44,803 bases of DNA from Lactococcus cremoris subsp. cremoris NBRC 100676. GTDB taxonomy: Bacteria > Bacillota > Bacilli > Lactobacillales > Streptococcaceae. This document shows positions 33,846-42,097 of the stretch, in pieces. The notes under the pieces are model-generated. The model worked only from the letters and a program-made list of their open reading frames with translations. It was not told where the DNA came from and ran no database searches. The DNA is taken from positions 1 through 44,803 of the forward strand of contig NZ_BCVK01000011.1 of NCBI RefSeq assembly GCF_001591705.1, given 5' to 3'. Within the stretch, counting starts at the first letter, position 1. Each line of letters begins with the position of its first letter. Position numbers and translations under genes: made by a program.

Positions 33846-35045
33846 TTATTCAACATCTAGCTTTGTTGAGCCAGAACCAATTTGAGCAACATAGAAGCTT
33901 GCTGGATAACCGACAACTTCTTCGTAAACTTCACCGACAGCTTTTTCAAAGGCTGAAACATTGTCATGAGCAACAAGAGCGATTGCACAACCACCAAATC
34001 CAGCTCCAGTCATTCGAGCCCCTAATACGCCGGCTTGTTTTTTAGCAGTTTCTGCTAAGGTATCAAGTTCAAGTCCAGTGACTTCGTAATCATTTTTCAA
34101 AGAAGCGTGTGAAGCATTTAGAAGTTCTCCAAATTTTGTTAGATTTCCAGCAACAAATGCCTTTTGGGCAATTTTCGTCCGATTATTTTCATAAACAGCA
34201 TGACGTGCACGTTTAATTAATGTTTCATCACCTATCAAATCGGTATTGGCATCAAATTCTTCATTTGATAGTTCTCCAAGTGATTGAATGTCCAATTTAG
34301 TTTGCATTCTTTTGAGTGCTTCACGTGTTTCAGCAAAACGTTCGTTGTATTTTGATTCAGTCAATGCCCGCGGTTTGTTAGTGTTCATGATGACAATGTC
34401 ATAATCACGAAGTTCAACAGGAACCATTTCATATTTTAAAGTGTTGCAATCCAACAAGATTGCCTTTTTGACTTCACCAAAACCAATGGCGAATTGGTCC
34501 AAAATTCCGGAGTTGATACCAATATAATCATTTTCTGTTTTTTGTCCCAATTGAACCAGTTCAAGACGAGGAACACTTAGCTTAAATAAATCATCCAAAA
34601 CAACACCCACTAAAAGCTCAAGTGAAGCTGATGACGAAAGGCCTGATGCTGTAGGAATTTCTCCTTTAATCAACAGTTCAAAACCTTTGTCAATTTCATA
34701 TCCTGCTCCTTTGAGCATGACAATCATTCCTTTGACATAGTTAGACCAAAGTTCACCATCCTTATTTTCAACATCATCTAAGTCAAATTCGATGACGCCC
34801 AATTTAGGAAAATTTTCTGAGTAAAGTTTGACTTTTTTATCTTCTCTCAGACGAGCTAGTCCTGTCGTTCCGATTGTGATTGATGCTGGGAAAACATATC
34901 CCCCATTGTAATCAGTATGTTCACCAATTAGATTAATCCGTCCTGGACTGAAAAAGTATTCAACTTCTTTTGTATCTCCAAAAACTTCTGCAAATTTTTC
35001 TGTTAACGCTGATAATACAGTACTATTTTCGACAACTATTGACAT
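33846..35045 (-). CDS. galK: Galactokinase
   Basis: 399 aa GHMP kinase. Galactokinase signature GRINLIGEHTDYNGGYVFP near the N-terminus, ATP motif PTASGLSSSASLELL in the middle, and C-terminal motif GARMTGAGFGGCAIAL. Phosphorylates alpha-D-galactose at C1. ATG after GGAGAGAAGAA. Lies 27 bp behind galM. Confidence 0.97.
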   Translation of the reverse strand: MSIVVENSTVLSALTEKFAEVFGDTKEVEYFFSPGRINLIGEHTDYNGGYVFPASITIGTTGLARLREDKKVKLYSENFPKLGVIEFDLDDVENKDGELWSNYVKGMIVMLKGAGYEIDKGFELLIKGEIPTASGLSSSASLELLVGVVLDDLFKLSVPRLELVQLGQKTENDYIGINSGILDQFAIGFGEVKKAILLDCNTLKYEMVPVELRDYDIVIMNTNKPRALTESKYNERFAETREALKRMQTKLDIQSLGELSNEEFDANTDLIGDETLIKRARHAVYENNRTKIAQKAFVAGNLTKFGELLNASHASLKNDYEVTGLELDTLAETAKKQAGVLGARMTGAGFGGCAIALVAHDNVSAFEKAVGEVYEEVVGYPASFYVAQIGSGSTKLDVE

Positions 35046-35071
35046 TTCTTCTCTCCTCTAAATTCATTTCC

Positions 35072-36091
35072 TTAATTTGTATGTAAACTATAAATGGTGG
35101 TGGCTTGATATTCATCTCCCGCCTTTAAACTAATGTCTCCAAGTTCTGGAATCTGTTGTGACCCGGGTGAAACTTGACATTCAAAGGTAATACCACCATG
35201 ATGAACTTGATTTTTCCCGTGATAAACGGTCCCCAAATCTCCAAAGTTTGCTGTAAAAATTACAATACTTGGTTGGTCAGTATAAACGGAAACTGACAAG
35301 TCATTTAAAGATAAACGCGCTTGTTCTTTCTCAAGGCTCTGTTCATCTAATAAGAAGGGGTGGTCAATTCCACCAACCAGTTGAACTTGTTCCATGCTAG
35401 ACTCTAAGGCTTTTGATAATTGTTTTTCCTGACGGAAGTCTAAGTCAGTATTTTTTATATCAACGATATCGCCACGGACAATTTCTGTTTGATCTTTTAA
35501 AGGTACAAATCTTGAAGCAGCAAGCTTGAGTTGATGATTTTCAACAGACTTGCTAGCATCCCCATTTAAGTTGAAATAGACATGTCCTGTGGGATTAAAT
35601 ACCGTATCTTTGTCAGAAATTGCTTCATACTTAATTTTCCAATTGTTCTCTTCATCAAAAGAATGAGTCACCGACATCTCTATTTTACCAGGATATCCAT
35701 TTTCTCCATCATTGGAAACTAAGCTAAATTTTACTTGGACTTCATCTCCTAAATCATTAATTTCATAAGTCCAAAGTTTGGTATGAATGCTATCTTCTCC
35801 ACCATGTAAGGTTTGGGGAGCTTCATTTTGATTTAAATGATATGTTTTTCCAGAAATATCAACCAAACCATCTTTGATTCTGCCAGCTGTACGTCCAACT
35901 GTGGCCCCTGGATAAGCATCTTTTTCTAAGTATTCTTGGGCGGAATCAAATCCTAAAACAAAATGTTTCCCGTCTTTTTGCCAATCAACAATGCGAGCTC
36001 CTAAGTTTGTAAAAGCAATTGTAACATCATTTTTGTTCGTTAGACTAATTAGGCTACTTCCTAAACCAAAATCTTTTGTTGTAGTTTCCAT
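35072..36091 (-). CDS. galM: Aldose 1-epimerase (galactose mutarotase)
   Basis: 339 aa beta-sandwich protein converting beta- to alpha-galactose for GalK. Catalytic histidines in TLHGGEDS and NPTGHVYFNL and the C-terminal Glu in HHGGITFECQVSPG are present. It follows the permease gene after a 205-bp gap with a long inverted repeat. Confidence 0.95.
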   Translation of the reverse strand: METTTKDFGLGSSLISLTNKNDVTIAFTNLGARIVDWQKDGKHFVLGFDSAQEYLEKDAYPGATVGRTAGRIKDGLVDISGKTYHLNQNEAPQTLHGGEDSIHTKLWTYEINDLGDEVQVKFSLVSNDGENGYPGKIEMSVTHSFDEENNWKIKYEAISDKDTVFNPTGHVYFNLNGDASKSVENHQLKLAASRFVPLKDQTEIVRGDIVDIKNTDLDFRQEKQLSKALESSMEQVQLVGGIDHPFLLDEQSLEKEQARLSLNDLSVSVYTDQPSIVIFTANFGDLGTVYHGKNQVHHGGITFECQVSPGSQQIPELGDISLKAGDEYQATTIYSLHTN

Positions 36092-36188
36092 GTGATTTCC
36101 TAACTAGGGCTAACCTGAGGTCAACTTTTTCTTAAAAGTTTTACTAATGAAAATTTAGTATATCTATAAAAAGTTATCCATTCCAATA

Positions 36189-36229
36189 ATCAAGCTGTCA
36201 GTATTTTATAGCCCAACTGACAGCTTGAT
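36189..36229 (-). repeat. 14-bp inverted repeat between galP and galM
   Basis: ATCAAGCTGTCAGT (36189-36202) and ACTGACAGCTTGAT (36216-36229) are perfect arms around a 13-nt loop. No T run follows on the minus strand. It contains the TGTCAGT word; a single CTGTCAGTAA is at 36278. Likely an RNA stem that affects processing or partial termination between permease and enzyme genes. Confidence 0.7.
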
Positions 36230-36296
36230 CAGTACAAAAATTATTGTATTTTAAAGTTTAATAATAAATCTATGTACTGTCAGTAAATTGTTTTAA

Positions 36297-37685
36297 TTAT
36301 TTCAAACGTTCTTCAAGTTCTGCAACGATTTCTTCATGACATTTTTCAGTTAATTTAACTTTGAGTAAATAAACAGCCAGAGCGATAATCATTAAGACCG
36401 CTGGGACTACAAAGGAATAAAGTTTGAAAGTTGCAACACCATAAGTGTGCCCAGAGATATATTTTGAACCGGTCATTCCTGCCGCAATCGCTACAAATCC
36501 ATAAATACCATTTGAAAAGGCACCCGCAATCTTATCAAGTAATGGACGCATCGCAAGCGTTACTGCTTCATTACGAACTCCATTTTTCCATTGACCGTAT
36601 TCTACAGAGTCGGTGATGGTCATCAAAACTGACAAGAAAACGAGTTGATAAGGTGCTGTCAAAAAGATTAATCCGCCCACTGTCATTGGTACTGAATTTC
36701 CTAAAACAAAGAGGACATAACCGACAAGCATTGAAATAATGGCCCCTGTCAAAACTTTACGGCGTCCAAATTTTTTAGCCAAGGTTGGGAACATTGGCAC
36801 TAAAATGATTGAACCAATAAATCCGACAATCCCTGTGATTGAATAAAGACTAGCATTACCAATAACGAAAGTAAAGTTCAGGATTAAGGTTGCTGTTGTT
36901 GCTACATAAGCAATGGCAAATAAAATATATGAGAGTGACAACCACATCAATTGGTCATTTTTGAGAAGGGCTTTGAAAACATCTAAGGTATTTGTTTTCG
37001 TTCCTTCTTGACGAATCACTGATTTTTGTTCTTTAGTTCCCCATGCAGTCACTAGGGCAGAAATCCCTTGAACCAACGCGGCAATGACACCGAAAGCGAA
37101 GAAACCTCTTGCACCTTGTGCATGTCCACCTTTAGTGAAGAAAATTGTAATTGGTATTGCTAAAATTGTTGCACCTTGTGCCCCAATTGCTGAACCAAAA
37201 CGAGCGAATGTTCCAAGTGTTTCCCGTTCAGAATTTTTTTCTGATAAAGCTGGAATCATTGACCAGAAAGCAATATCCTTGAATGAGTAGAAAGCATCAA
37301 GAATAATAAATGCAATAACGAATACGATGGCAAACAATGTCCGATTTCCACTTTTGGCTAATCCGAAGAAGTCTGAAAACATGAGCATAATCATCAAAGA
37401 TGACATAATCCCACCAACGACCAACCAAGGTTTAAATTTACCCCATCTTGTGTGTGTATTATCAATAATCGAACCAATAATTGGGTCAAAAATAATTTCA
37501 ACCAAACGAATAATAACAACCAAGCCTGTCACTAAAGCAATCATTGCATCCTCATGAGGTGAACCGGCAAACATTTGTGCCGTTACAAAGGCAATGAAGA
37601 ATGTACTAATTGAATAGTAGTAAACATCATGTCCTAGTGCACCAAAAGCGTACGATAAACGTTGTTTCATTTTTCCCTCTTTCAT
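36297..37685 (-). CDS. galP: Galactose permease (GPH family)
   Basis: 462 aa, twelve membrane segments, GPH cation symporter family: early YFSISTFFIAF-type helix and DPIIGSIIDNTHTRWGKFKPWL loop motif. It lacks the C-terminal PTS IIA domain found in LacS, as expected of lactococcal GalP. Two possible starts, both with ribosome sites: ATG at 37685 (AAAGGAGGATTCCC) and ATG at 37670 (GAGGGAAAA); the first has the stronger site. First gene of the operon. Confidence 0.93.
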   Translation of the reverse strand: MKEGKMKQRLSYAFGALGHDVYYYSISTFFIAFVTAQMFAGSPHEDAMIALVTGLVVIIRLVEIIFDPIIGSIIDNTHTRWGKFKPWLVVGGIMSSLMIMLMFSDFFGLAKSGNRTLFAIVFVIAFIILDAFYSFKDIAFWSMIPALSEKNSERETLGTFARFGSAIGAQGATILAIPITIFFTKGGHAQGARGFFAFGVIAALVQGISALVTAWGTKEQKSVIRQEGTKTNTLDVFKALLKNDQLMWLSLSYILFAIAYVATTATLILNFTFVIGNASLYSITGIVGFIGSIILVPMFPTLAKKFGRRKVLTGAIISMLVGYVLFVLGNSVPMTVGGLIFLTAPYQLVFLSVLMTITDSVEYGQWKNGVRNEAVTLAMRPLLDKIAGAFSNGIYGFVAIAAGMTGSKYISGHTYGVATFKLYSFVVPAVLMIIALAVYLLKVKLTEKCHEEIVAELEERLK

Positions 37686-37878
37686 GGGAATCCTCCTTTA
37701 TACTAGATCTACTCATTTTTGAGTAAAACTGCAGAGATACTGCCTTGTTTTTGAGTACGAAGTGATTTACATCACTCATTTCTATCACCCATTTAGTAGT
37801 CTGGTATGAAGAAATACTGTGATTGTAAAACTTTATTTTTGATAATTTTCAAAAGCGAAACAGTAGTATATTTCATTT

Positions 37879-37903
37879 TGAAATCGCTCACATTTAGAGT
37901 ATA
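37879..37903 (-). promoter_or_regulatory. gal operon promoter with perfect cre
   Basis: On the minus strand the extended -10 TGTTATACT ends at 37898. Immediately downstream the plus strand reads TGAAATCGCTCACA (37879-37892), a full match to the CcpA consensus, so it covers the transcription start. The remaining leader (to 37685, ~200 nt of a 306-bp gap) holds GTGAT-N4-ATCAC (37765-37778) and ACTCA-N4-TGAGT (37710-37723) and no ORF. Confidence 0.8.
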
Positions 37904-37923
37904 ACACTTTGGTTTAAGAAAGG

Positions 37924-37953
37924 GTTTCCAATTTTGGCTTATCTTTTGGAAAC
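37924..37953. repeat. Inverted repeat upstream of the galP promoter
   Basis: GTTTCCAA (37924-37931) and TTGGAAAC (37946-37953) lie just upstream of the galP -35 position. Either an operator for an activator or repressor (the adjacent RpiR-type protein is an obvious candidate) or part of the rpiR transcript end. Confidence 0.45.
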
Positions 37954-37991
37954 ACTTTCTATTTTTATTTAGTGAAAGAAAAACTCTGACA

Positions 37992-38744
37992 TTATCTAAT
38001 ATCAGAGCGACCTTGTTTTAAAGTATAAATAGAATAGGCATCAATTAATACCCGCGATAAAATTGATAATGAGAGTCGACTGTGAACATCTAAATCAAAA
38101 CAATTGACTTCAAGACTGCTTTTATAACCTATCAAACTAATATCAGAAAGATTGGTCAGATTAGTATTGGCATTGACAGTCAAGGATAAGATTTTGGGAT
38201 TCTGAGCTTTGGCAATTCTTAAAGCATTTAAAATTTCCACCGTTTCTCCCGAAAGAGATAAAACAATAATCAAACTTTTTTCATTAACAAATTGAGCATA
38301 GTAAGCCATGTATTTTGAATCATCGTGTAAGCTAACTCTTTTACGAAAAAGTTGTAATTTTTTCATTAGTTCGTCAGCAACGTTCGTAGACAAACCTCGA
38401 GAAAATATTAATATTTCTTCTGATTCTTGAATTAATTCAACAGCTTTTTCAATTTCTTCAGCCGAGATATTTTCAATGGTTTTTAAAAGTTCTTCTTGAT
38501 TTTTAGCGATCGCTCCTAAAACTTCTTTTGAAAATCCATTAATTTCAGGGAGCTTTTTCTCACGAATTGAATATCTAAACTCCCCATAACCTTCAAAGCC
38601 TTTTTTTCTGACGGTTCGATTTACAGTTGATAAAGAAACATGAGCCAGTTCCGCCAACTCTGATATCGATAATTGAGGGATTTTTTCATAATTTTCCTGA
38701 ATAATTTGCCAAGTATAGGATTCTGCATTGGTTAAATTGGACAT
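37992..38744 (-). CDS. RpiR/MurR family sugar-phosphate-responsive regulator
   Basis: 250 aa. N-terminal RpiR HTH (ISELAELAHVSLSTVNRTVRKKGFEGYGEFRYSIREK), C-terminal SIS domain (~105-235) with the phosphosugar loop LSLSGETVEIL. Directly upstream of galP in the same direction, so a role in gal or another phosphosugar pathway is plausible, but no ligand can be read from the sequence. ATG after GGAGTAAAAAAAC. The IS982 inserted 52 bp before its start may have altered its promoter. Confidence 0.88.
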   Translation of the reverse strand: MSNLTNAESYTWQIIQENYEKIPQLSISELAELAHVSLSTVNRTVRKKGFEGYGEFRYSIREKKLPEINGFSKEVLGAIAKNQEELLKTIENISAEEIEKAVELIQESEEILIFSRGLSTNVADELMKKLQLFRKRVSLHDDSKYMAYYAQFVNEKSLIIVLSLSGETVEILNALRIAKAQNPKILSLTVNANTNLTNLSDISLIGYKSSLEVNCFDLDVHSRLSLSILSRVLIDAYSIYTLKQGRSDIR

Positions 38745-38787
38745 GTTTTTTTACTCCATTGATTTCTTTTTTGTTATCAAAAAATGT

Positions 38788-38795
38788 TATCTATT
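38788..38795. repeat. 8-bp target site duplication (left)
   Basis: TATCTATT, repeated exactly at 39795-39802 on the other side of the IS element. Confidence 0.9.
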
Positions 38796-38813
38796 ACCCG
38801 AATTGCTAGTTGA

Positions 38814-39704
38814 TTATTTAGCCATGACTTGATACCCGATAGAATATCTTAAAGTCTCTGGTTCCAGTGATTTAGCTGATTTTAACAATAAAGAATACGC
38901 TAAAAGTATCATCTCTAATTTCAATTGAAAACCTTGAGGCGAACGACTTTTACAACGCTCAGCTCCTAGATTTGTCAAAAAAGAGAAAACTCGCTCAATC
39001 ACTTTTCTACGTTTTGAAAAATTAGGGAAAAGGATTTTCTTTTGCTTCATGTTCTTCCTGACAGGTGTCATTAGATCAATTCCTTTTAATTCCAGCCTAT
39101 CATGCAGTGACTGACCTAAATATCCCATATCTCCAAGGACTGTTGGTGTCCCAAATTGACTCAACACTTCCTCGGTCATTGAACTATCAGCCATTGAAGC
39201 AGGAGTAATTGTGTAGTCTATGACATAGCCCGATTCACTGACTAAAGCATGACATTTACATCCATAGAAGTACTGTCCCTTTGTAGCATTGTAGCCAACA
39301 TTTGCATAATCTCCAAGAACTTTGCTTCTGAAATTACGAATAGGCTGACACAAAGGAATGGGGAAGCTGTCAATAATGGATACACTCATTCCTTCAACCT
39401 CTTTAAAGACGAGTGCTTGGCGAATGACTTGGATACTCGGTAAGAGGGCATTACAACGGCGGACAAAGCGAGAATATTCTAGGAAATTAGGAAATAAACT
39501 TTGAGCAAGTTGATGCTTAGCTTTAAGCGTTTCACTAAAATGCAGTACGCCCCATAGGTAACAAGCGATAACTAAGCAATCTGATGTTGCGAGATGGACG
39601 TTCTTTCGGTTTTGAACCTCAAGGGGAACCCTCGTTTGATAAAGCGTCTCAATGGTTGTCAGTAAATAAACAAAAACTTTTGGAAGTGTGCTATTATAAG
39701 TCAT
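38814..39704 (-). CDS. IS982-family transposase
   Basis: 296 aa DDE transposase. Catalytic residues are likely D of SIIDSFPIPLC, D of VLGDMGYLG and E of RKVIERVFSFL, in family-typical context (GYNATKGQYFYGCKCHALV). No frameshift or stop, so the element may be active. Its start codon lies directly beside an 11-bp inverted repeat. Confidence 0.95.
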   Translation of the reverse strand: MTYNSTLPKVFVYLLTTIETLYQTRVPLEVQNRKNVHLATSDCLVIACYLWGVLHFSETLKAKHQLAQSLFPNFLEYSRFVRRCNALLPSIQVIRQALVFKEVEGMSVSIIDSFPIPLCQPIRNFRSKVLGDYANVGYNATKGQYFYGCKCHALVSESGYVIDYTITPASMADSSMTEEVLSQFGTPTVLGDMGYLGQSLHDRLELKGIDLMTPVRKNMKQKKILFPNFSKRRKVIERVFSFLTNLGAERCKSRSPQGFQLKLEMILLAYSLLLKSAKSLEPETLRYSIGYQVMAK

Positions 39705-39760
39705 ATAAGTCGTGCGCTTTCTAATGCTTAGTGGTTTAAGATTAGGATAGCACGACTTAT
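39705..39760 (-). repeat. Inverted repeat in the transposase leader
   Basis: ATAAGTCGTGC (39705-39715) and GCACGACTTAT (39750-39760) flank a 34-bp loop inside the IS, ending next to the transposase ATG. A transcript entering from outside would fold here and hide the ribosome site. Confidence 0.6.
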
Positions 39761-39794
39761 TTATTTTCCAATGAAATTAACTAGCAATTCGGGT

Positions 39795-39802
39795 TATCTA
39801 TT
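39795..39802. repeat. 8-bp target site duplication (right)
   Basis: TATCTATT, identical to 38788-38795. Confidence 0.9.
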
Positions 39803-39815
39803 ATAAAATTATAAC

Positions 39816-39840
39816 ATTTGGCGCTTACATTTGCTATAAT
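39816..39840 (+). promoter_or_regulatory. Promoter of the aldo/keto reductase gene with cre-like sequence
   Basis: Extended -10 TGCTATAAT (39832-39840). Overlapping the -35 region the minus strand reads TGTAAGCGCCAAAT, two mismatches from cre. The leader is ~40 nt and includes AAGGAG at 39875-39880. The IS right end is 20 bp upstream. Confidence 0.55.
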
Positions 39841-39885
39841 AGCTATGAAATCGCTTCATAATTAAAAGTTCTTAAGGAGAAAATA

Positions 39886-40890
39886 ATGACTTATATTCCT
39901 AACCCCTCTCGTTATGACCAAATGATTTATCGGCCAGCTGGAAATTCTGGTTTACTACTACCAGCCCTCTCACTTGGTTTATGGCATAATTTTGGCTCAG
40001 TTGATGATTTTGAAAACGCGCGTGCTATGATTCATATTGCTTTTGATTTGGGGATTACGCATTTTGATTTAGCAAATAACTATGGTCCAGAACCCGGTTC
40101 GGCAGAGCGTAATTTCGGGCGAATTTTGAAAGAGGACTTTCAAGGATTACGTGATGAGTTAATTATCTCAACTAAGGCAGGTTATGTGATGTGGCCTGGT
40201 CCTTATGAAAATTGGGGGAGTCGAAAAAGTTTACTTGCAAGTCTTGACCAATCGCTTGAACGTTTAGGACTTGACTACGTTGATATTTTTTATTCACATC
40301 GTCCTGACCCAAATACCCCTATTGAAGAAACCATGGGCGCTTTGAAAACTGCTCTGGATAGTGGAAAAGCACTTTATGTGGGTTTGTCTAATTATTCTGC
40401 CAAAGAAACCGAAGCTGCGGTCTTAGCGGCTGAAAAGTTAGGCTTTAAACTCTTGATTCATCAGCCTCGTTATTCAATGTTAGATCGATGGATTGAAGAT
40501 GATTTACAAGAAACTTTGACAGAGGCGGGGATAGGAACAATTGCCTTTAAGCCTTTGTATCAAGGACTCTTAACAGGAAAATATTTGCATGGAATTCCTG
40601 AAAATTCGCGAATGCGTGATCCTCATTATGCGACTTTGCATGATGACAGTCTTACCACAGAAAGATTGGAACAACTTCAAGCCCTTAATGATTTAGCTCA
40701 AAGTCGTGGACAATCTCTAGCTCAAATGGCATTAGCTTGGGTTTTACGGGAAAGAGCTAGCAAAGTTCAAGCTGTTACATCAGCTTTGATTGGGGCAAGT
40801 CGTCCGCAACAAATCATTGAAAATGTTGCAGCTTTAGAACGTCTGGAATTTACTGACGAAGAATTAATTAATATTGAAAATCTCTTATAA
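39886..40890 (+). CDS. Aldo/keto reductase (YghZ / glyceraldehyde-3-phosphate reductase type)
   Basis: 334 aa NADPH-dependent TIM-barrel reductase. Catalytic D and Y in FDLANNYGPEPGSAERNFG, K in ISTKAGYVMW, H in FYSHRPDP; C-terminal NADP motif GASRPQQIIENV. The WPGPYENWGSRKSLLASLDQSL stretch is typical of the YghZ/YgdL group, which reduce L-glyceraldehyde-3-phosphate and methylglyoxal. Good ribosome site AAGGAG. Monocistronic with its own terminator. Confidence 0.93.
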   Translation: MTYIPNPSRYDQMIYRPAGNSGLLLPALSLGLWHNFGSVDDFENARAMIHIAFDLGITHFDLANNYGPEPGSAERNFGRILKEDFQGLRDELIISTKAGYVMWPGPYENWGSRKSLLASLDQSLERLGLDYVDIFYSHRPDPNTPIEETMGALKTALDSGKALYVGLSNYSAKETEAAVLAAEKLGFKLLIHQPRYSMLDRWIEDDLQETLTEAGIGTIAFKPLYQGLLTGKYLHGIPENSRMRDPHYATLHDDSLTTERLEQLQALNDLAQSRGQSLAQMALAWVLRERASKVQAVTSALIGASRPQQIIENVAALERLEFTDEELINIENLL

Positions 40891-40896
40891 AAACTA

Positions 40897-40930
40897 AAAA
40901 AGTTACTGATAGATTGGTCAGTAACTTTTT
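40897..40930 (+). terminator. Terminator of the aldo/keto reductase gene
   Basis: AAAAAGTTACTGA and TCAGTAACTTTTT form a perfect 13-bp stem with an 8-nt loop. The stem contains the TTACTGA/TCAGTAA word. On the minus strand it can also end the nadR transcript; a further CTGTCAGTAA is at 40946-40955. Confidence 0.9.
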
Positions 40931-40957
40931 ATTTTCTAAATAAAGCTGTCAGTAAAA

Positions 40958-42097
40958 TTAATAACTCAATCGTTCAATTTTTACACCGGTATATTCGTGA
41001 ACAGCATCAATCGCATGATGATAACGTGTTAAGTAACCCTCTTGGTCTCGATGGTCTCCTTCGTCATCTAAAATTACCACTTTGTCCAACAGGCCAAACT
41101 CAGCTAATTGACTCATCAATTCTTCATGGAATTCATGACGCGACTCTTCCCACTCCATATGGCGAAAACCGTCATCAATATATTCGGTAATTGGTGGAAT
41201 AACTAAAATTAAATCCATTCGTTCATCTGCAATTGTTTTTCTAAACAAAGGTTCAAGTTGTTCAAAATCTTCTTTAGGTAAGTATAATTTAGCGTAAACT
41301 CTGGTCACAATGGCGTCAGTATCTAAAAAGACAATTCCTTGATTGGCAGGAGAATTGACTTCGCGAGAATTGGCATCGTATTGACCAGTAATCATTCGAG
41401 CATAATCATCCATTTTCAATTCATCATCGTCAATATTGAAAGCTTCTTCGTATTCTCTTGCATATTCTTCTGAAAATGGGGCATTAATGGAACGAGCTAA
41501 CCGTCTAACAAGAGTTGTTTTTCCCGTTGAAGCAGAACCCATGACAGTCACAACTTTGGAAAAATGTCGTCTAAAGACACGATTAATGTGAGTCCAATGT
41601 TCTTGTGGATTTTCTCTGATTTGCGTGGCTGACAGTGAAATATCCTGTCTGTCAGCAATTTCAACAGCATATTGATTACCGTCAGCTGGAAATCGTTTCT
41701 TCAATTCTGCGGCGTATTCTAATTCGCCAACATAAAAAGTGACTGATAAATCTTTTTCCAATGTATTATGATGAATCAATTCAAATAAACGATTTGCCCA
41801 TTCGTCCCAACCATTAGGCATTTCTGGTAAATCATTTTCATTAAGCATCGAAACTTTAATATTTTCTTCATCATTAAAAGCTTCACGCAAGTAACGAAAA
41901 CGTTTTTCAAGGGGCAAACCAATTTGGGCACCACGGTCATTATCATAACCGGAAACGACAAGCAAGACTCCGTCATTCAAACTTGCACATTTATAGATTT
42001 GTTGCTGATGCCCCGTATGTAAGGGAGCAAAAGTTCCAAAATAAATACCAATATTTTTTCCACTTAATTTTGATTTTGAAATATTATTTGTGAGCAT
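40958..42097 (-). CDS. nadR: NadR-like NMN adenylyltransferase / ribosylnicotinamide kinase
   Basis: 379 aa with two domains. Residues ~13-175 are a nucleotidyltransferase (IGIYFGTFAPLHTGHQQQI with the GTFxPxHxGH motif, and ISLSATQIRENP). Residues ~185-370 are a P-loop kinase (VMGSASTGKTTLVRRLA, then FSEEYAREYEE, and LDTDAIVT). It makes NAD from salvaged nicotinamide riboside. No N-terminal HTH, so unlike enteric NadR it is not a repressor. Its start overlaps the end of the upstream dehydrogenase gene by 14 nt, so the two are coupled. Confidence 0.92.
   Translation of the reverse strand: MLTNNISKSKLSGKNIGIYFGTFAPLHTGHQQQIYKCASLNDGVLLVVSGYDNDRGAQIGLPLEKRFRYLREAFNDEENIKVSMLNENDLPEMPNGWDEWANRLFELIHHNTLEKDLSVTFYVGELEYAAELKKRFPADGNQYAVEIADRQDISLSATQIRENPQEHWTHINRVFRRHFSKVVTVMGSASTGKTTLVRRLARSINAPFSEEYAREYEEAFNIDDDELKMDDYARMITGQYDANSREVNSPANQGIVFLDTDAIVTRVYAKLYLPKEDFEQLEPLFRKTIADERMDLILVIPPITEYIDDGFRHMEWEESRHEFHEELMSQLAEFGLLDKVVILDDEGDHRDQEGYLTRYHHAIDAVHEYTGVKIERLSY

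Larger units (their letters stand above)
38796..39794 (-). mobile_element. IS982-family insertion sequence, complete
   Basis: 999 bp bounded by perfect 16-bp terminal inverted repeats, ACCCGAATTGCTAGTT at 38796-38811 and AACTAGCAATTCGGGT at 39779-39794. It contains one intact transposase gene and is flanked by identical 8-bp duplications, so it arrived as a unit fairly recently. Fusing the flanks restores an inverted repeat (AAATGTTAT...ATAACATTT) that the element split. Confidence 0.95.
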
